Source: Acidobacteriota bacterium | Lineage (GTDB): Bacteria > Acidobacteriota > Terriglobia > Bryobacterales > Bryobacteraceae | Length of the DNA stretch: 8,326 nt | NCBI GenBank assembly: GCA_016871135.1 | Contig: VFZQ01000202.1 | Coordinates: 1-8,326 of the forward strand | Direction: 5' to 3' | The notes under the pieces: generated by a model | Database searches by the model: none | What the model saw: the letters and a program-made list of their open reading frames with translations, nothing else | Told to the model about the DNA's origin: nothing | Made by a program: the position numbers and the translations under genes | In this document: one piece after another, positions 5,767-8,326 of the stretch | How the letters are laid out: each line of letters opens with the position of its first letter | How positions within the stretch are numbered: position 1 is the stretch's first letter

Positions 5767-7134
5767 ATGGGTAGCGTATTTGCAGCCATGGTTTCGACCG
5801 CCGAGGCGATGCGCGTCATGCAGCGTTCGCTGACGATCGTCGAGAACAATATCGTCAACGCTTCGACTCCTGGATACGCGCGGCAGCAGGCGTCGCTTGT
5901 CGCCGCCCCGTTTAATCCGAATTCGCAGTCGACGTCGGGTGGCGTGCAGAGTGGGCCCATGGAGTCGACGCGAAGCGCGTCTGTCGAGTCGTCGGTCTGG
6001 AAGTTGCAACACAATGCCGGGTTTGCCGGAAGCCTGCGGTTAAAGCTCTCCGAGCTGGAACGGACCTTTCCGCTCACCGAGGGGGCGGGGTTATCGGCCG
6101 AACTGGACCGGTTCTTCAACTCGGTCTCGCAATGGTCGGTGTCGCCCAACTCGCCGACCGCGCGCGGACAGGTGTTGAATCGCGCTACCAAGATCGCGCA
6201 GGCTTTCAATCAGACATCCCTCGATTTGACGAACGCCGGCGCGCGTGCGACCACCGAACTGGGCCAGACGGTCGACACGATCAATCGCCTGGCGAGAGAC
6301 ATCGTCGCGATCAACAATCAGAAACGGGAAAACTTCGCAAGCTCGAATGACGCTGGTCTTGATTCCCGGCTACACGCTAAGCTGGAGGCGCTTTCCGAAA
6401 TCGTCAACTTTACCGCGCTCCCCCAGGAAGACGGTTCGGTTTCAATCATGATTGGCGGTCAGACGCCGCTAGTGATCGGCAACACTTCCTTTAAGGTCTC
6501 ATTGACGCAGAATGCCTCCGGAGCCAACCGCGTACTCGATTCGACGGGCGTGGACATCACCGATCGCCTTGATGGCGGCCGGATCGCCGGCTTGGTTGAG
6601 TTTCAGAACACGCTAGTTCCCGACTACCGGACCAGGTTGAATGCCCTAGCGAAAGGATTTGCCGACGGCGTCAACGGTGTGCTCGCGGCCGGTATCGATC
6701 AGAACGGCAACCCTCCCGCACAGAACCTTTTCACCTACAACGCAACGGTTGGCGAAGCCGTCACGATCGCTGTTACTTCCATCACAACCGCTCAACTGGC
6801 GGCGGCTGCGCCTGGCGATCCGGGCGGAAATACGAACGCTTTAAATCTGGCCGATTTGCAGCGCAGTCCGATTGTCGGCGGACTGACACCCGCGCAGTTC
6901 TACGCCGAAATTACAGCCGCGGTCGGCGACCGGCTCAACGCCGTCAAGTCCGATGTCGATTTGCAGCAGAATCTGTTACTGCAGGCGCAGAATTTGCGGG
7001 CAGAACTTTCGGGCGTCGACATCAGCGTCGAGGCTACGAAGCTCTTGCAGTTGCAGAAAGGATTTCAGGCTGCCGGGCAAGTGATGTCGGTGTTGAACTC
7101 GCTGAATGAAACAGTCTTGGGAATGTTGAGGTAA
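5767..7134 (+). CDS. flgK: Flagellar hook-associated protein 1 (FlgK)
   Basis: FlgK forms the first junction ring between hook and filament after export through the flagellar type III apparatus. The N-terminal D0/D1 signature is seen as ENNIVNASTPGYARQQ (residues 26-41; consensus NIANxxTPGYxRQ). The C-terminus carries the matching D0 helix GVDISVEATKLLQLQKGFQAAGQVMSVLNSLNETVL. The central region contains FFNSVSQWSVSPNSPTARGQVL (FlgK family pattern LNxFFxxxxxlaxxPxxxxxRxxxL) and FADGVNGVLAAGIDQNG (Lx.xxNxxHxxGxDxxG, with the usual His absent). At 455 residues it is shorter than the E. coli protein (547), implying a reduced outer variable domain. Starting at M1 places the NIVNASTPGY motif at the usual distance. 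The gene lies 2 nt after the FlgN-like gene and 3 nt before flgL. Confidence 0.94.
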   Translation: MGSVFAAMVSTAEAMRVMQRSLTIVENNIVNASTPGYARQQASLVAAPFNPNSQSTSGGVQSGPMESTRSASVESSVWKLQHNAGFAGSLRLKLSELERTFPLTEGAGLSAELDRFFNSVSQWSVSPNSPTARGQVLNRATKIAQAFNQTSLDLTNAGARATTELGQTVDTINRLARDIVAINNQKRENFASSNDAGLDSRLHAKLEALSEIVNFTALPQEDGSVSIMIGGQTPLVIGNTSFKVSLTQNASGANRVLDSTGVDITDRLDGGRIAGLVEFQNTLVPDYRTRLNALAKGFADGVNGVLAAGIDQNGNPPAQNLFTYNATVGEAVTIAVTSITTAQLAAAAPGDPGGNTNALNLADLQRSPIVGGLTPAQFYAEITAAVGDRLNAVKSDVDLQQNLLLQAQNLRAELSGVDISVEATKLLQLQKGFQAAGQVMSVLNSLNETVLGMLR

Positions 7135-7137
7135 CCG

Positions 7138-8043
7138 ATGCCATTCGCCTTAGATCCACGCCAATCCAGCTTCCTTCACAATCTCAGCCGAATCCAAGAG
7201 CGCTCGGAACGCGCACAGCGCACGCTGGCTAGCGGGCTTCGGATGGCGACGGCGTCCGATGACCCGGATCGCATTGGAGTGCTCTTGCAGTCCCGGGCCG
7301 AGCTAGCGTCCGCCGAGCAGACCAAATCGAATCTGAACCGGGTCCGCACGGAGGTGGATGCGGCCGAATACGCCGTGCAAAACGGGATCAAAGTTGTAGA
7401 ACGCGTCCGTGTGCTTGCCGCCCAAGCTTCTTCGGGAACGCACAGCGCGGCGACCAAACGAATGATCGCCAGTGAAGTCGAAGCGCTCCATCGCCAATTG
7501 GTGGGAATCGCCAATACCGCGATCGACGGACGCTACATTTTCGCCGGTTCAGCTGACCAAGCGCCGCCCTACACGGTCGATCTGAATACGGCGACGGGCG
7601 CGACGATTTACGCGGGTGGGAACGCTACGAGGCAGATCCGGGATGCGTCCGGAGTTCGATTTAGCATTGGCCGAACCGGGCAGGAGCTGTTCGATAATCC
7701 GACGGCCGCCAGCAACGCGTTTCGGGTCGTGAAGTCTGTCCGAGACGCACTCTTAGCCAACGACGATGTCGCCCTTCAATCGGGGCTGGCCGATCTTGGT
7801 ACGGCGCTCGATCACTTGAACGAACAGCTCGGCTATTACGGCACCGCACAGAATTCGATCGCCGGAGCCGTTTCGTTTGCAGACAAGAAGATTCTGTCCC
7901 TGACGGCGGAGATTGCGGAAACCGAGGGGGCTGATCTCGCGCAGACGATTCTCGAAATGCAGGACGCCAACACCCATCGCCAAGCGGCGCTTCAGGCCAA
8001 AGCGCAAGAAGATCGGCGGACCGTGTTCGATTTCATTCGATAG
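7138..8043 (+). CDS. flgL: Flagellar hook-associated protein 3 (FlgL)
   Basis: FlgL forms the second hook-filament junction ring, on which the filament assembles. The 301 residues match the family (about 290-320). The flagellin-like N-terminal coiled domain shows SERAQRTLASGLRMATASDDP (residues 23-43; flagellin pattern LxxGxRxxxxSDDP), then AEYAVQNGIKVVERVRVLAAQASSGT (74-99) and ALHRQLVGIANTAIDGRYIFAGS (115-137), which is specific to FlgL. The C-terminal helix contains AEIAETEGADLAQTILEMQDANTHRQAALQA (family: ETxxxxADxxxxxxxLxxxxxxxxAxLxA). The ATG follows the flgK stop by 3 nt, so the genes are probably coupled. It is the last gene of the visible flagellar operon. Common followers such as csrA, fliW or fliD are not seen, because an IS element begins right after it. 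Confidence 0.94.
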   Translation: MPFALDPRQSSFLHNLSRIQERSERAQRTLASGLRMATASDDPDRIGVLLQSRAELASAEQTKSNLNRVRTEVDAAEYAVQNGIKVVERVRVLAAQASSGTHSAATKRMIASEVEALHRQLVGIANTAIDGRYIFAGSADQAPPYTVDLNTATGATIYAGGNATRQIRDASGVRFSIGRTGQELFDNPTAASNAFRVVKSVRDALLANDDVALQSGLADLGTALDHLNEQLGYYGTAQNSIAGAVSFADKKILSLTAEIAETEGADLAQTILEMQDANTHRQAALQAKAQEDRRTVFDFIR

Positions 8044-8079
8044 ACATTCGAGTTTGGGGCCGCTAGCCTAACGTAAGAG

Positions 8080-8103
8080 GCCCCCCGGCTGTGCCGGGGT
8101 GGC
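8080..8103 (+). repeat. Subterminal hairpin of the IS200/IS605 left end with bulged T
   Basis: GCCCCCCGGC (8080-8089) pairs with GCCGGGG-T-GGC (8093-8103) around a TGT loop. This gives ten G-C pairs interrupted by one unpaired T at 8100. Hairpins with an extra-helical T are what the HUH transposase TnpA recognises at the ends of IS608-type elements. No T-tract follows, so it is less likely a terminator for the flagellar operon. Confidence 0.65.
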
Positions 8104-8110
8104 AGTAGCA

Positions 8111-8149
8111 GTTTGACATTTCCGGGAGTCCATCAGAGAAACTCCAAAC
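8111..8149 (+). other. Possible stem-loop in the tnpA leader
   Basis: GGAGT (8125-8129) pairs with ACTCC (8141-8145), and GTTT (8111-8114) with AAAC (8146-8149), giving a two-part stem. IS200 elements are known to limit tnpA expression by leader structures that block read-through transcription and the ribosome site. This stem lies 25 nt before the tnpA ribosome-binding site and could play such a part. Confidence 0.25.
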
Positions 8150-8182
8150 GTGAGCCGCCAAGCACACGAAAGGAGAATCCTG

Positions 8183-8326
8183 ATGGACGAAAACCAAAGT
8201 CTAAACCATAGTAAGTGGGACTGCAAATATCACGTGGTGTTCATTCCGAAGTGCCGTCGAAAGACCCTATACTCGGGCCTTCGGGCACATTTGGGTCCGG
8301 TCTTCCGCGCCTTGGCTCTGCAGAAA
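8183..8326 (+). CDS. tnpA: IS200/IS605 family transposase TnpA (3' truncated by window edge)
   Basis: Only 48 codons fall in the window, starting MDENQSLNHSKWDCKYHVVF then IPKCRRKTLY and LRAHLGPVFRALALQK. The block W-(D/E)-C-K-Y-H-V-V-F-(I/T)-x-K-x-R-x-K is the first beta strand of Y1 HUH transposases of the IS200 group, which cut and rejoin single-stranded DNA at element ends through a tyrosine. The catalytic HUH motif and tyrosine lie beyond the window. AGGAG at 8171-8175, 7 nt before the ATG, supports the start. IS200-group elements carry only this gene, without the tnpB/IscB-type accessory; whether that holds here cannot be seen. Confidence 0.93.
   Translation, partial: MDENQSLNHSKWDCKYHVVFIPKCRRKTLYSGLRAHLGPVFRALALQK

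Larger units (their letters stand above)
8080..8326 (+). mobile_element. IS200/IS605-family element, left end (continues past window)
   Basis: The element is identified by its tnpA at 8183 and a subterminal hairpin upstream. The exact outer boundary cannot be seen from one end; it lies between the flgL stop (8043) and the hairpin (8080). IS200-type elements are about 700 bp, have no terminal inverted repeats or target duplication, and move as single-stranded DNA. Insertion is directly behind flgL and leaves it intact. Confidence 0.8.

Noticed and set aside
5439..6209. Minus-strand open frame of 256 codons opposite the FlgN-like gene and flgK
   Set aside because: It spans two + strand genes of the flagellar operon and shows no recognisable motif or ribosome-binding context.
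8080..8103. Hairpin read as an intrinsic terminator of the flagellar operon
   Set aside because: No T-tract follows, and the bulged T plus the nearby tnpA fit an IS200/IS605 end better.
1..8326. CRISPR arrays, tandem repeats, rRNA or tRNA genes, phage attachment sites
   Set aside because: None seen: no regularly spaced direct repeats and no structural RNA signatures on either strand.

Overview
The window looks like a chromosomal segment of an Acidobacteriota bacterium, most plausibly from the Bryobacterales/Solibacter side of the phylum. This is an inference from gene content. It combines a DUF1501 protein, a lone c-type cytochrome of the kind that fronts Acidobacteria copper monooxygenase-like proteins, a heavy-metal-binding-domain protein, a flagellar set, G+C-rich coding sequence and IS200-type insertion. 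No 16S or other decisive marker is present.

Layout: (1) Positions 1-1371 (+) hold the 3' part of a DUF1501 gene, cut by the window edge. (2) Positions 1372-1877 have no intact gene but are not empty. They carry a decayed hicB-hicA toxin-antitoxin pair in two reading frames, plus small hairpins. (3) Positions 1878-4383 (+) hold ilvD (branched-chain amino-acid synthesis). Only 4 nt after it starts a secreted protein with a Cys-rich heavy-metal-binding domain followed by two matched His-motif domains. (4) Positions 4367-4990 (-) hold a small secreted mono-heme cytochrome c, convergent with and overlapping the metal-binding gene by 17 bp. (5) Positions 5031-8043 hold a compact flagellar operon on the + strand: flgM, a FlgN-like gene, flgK and flgL, with overlaps or gaps of only a few nucleotides. 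In front of it lie a near-perfect sigma-54 promoter and, 30 bp further on, a strong sigma-28 (FliA) promoter. (6) From about 8080 to the end is the left end of an IS200/IS605-family element, with a hairpin carrying a bulged T and the start of tnpA.

How the genes fit together: the flagellar block encodes hook-filament junction proteins (FlgK, FlgL), their probable chaperone (FlgN-like) and the anti-sigma-28 factor (FlgM). The two promoters suggest early sigma-54 expression followed by sigma-28 expression once the hook is complete and FlgM has been exported. The ilvD/metal-protein pair joins a copper-sensitive Fe-S enzyme to a probable metal-binding exported protein; a functional link is speculative.

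The strongest candidates for something little described are the duplicated His-motif metal protein, the tandem sigma-54/sigma-28 control of flgM, and the hicBA relic. I see no convincing evidence of a wholly new defence or mobile system here.
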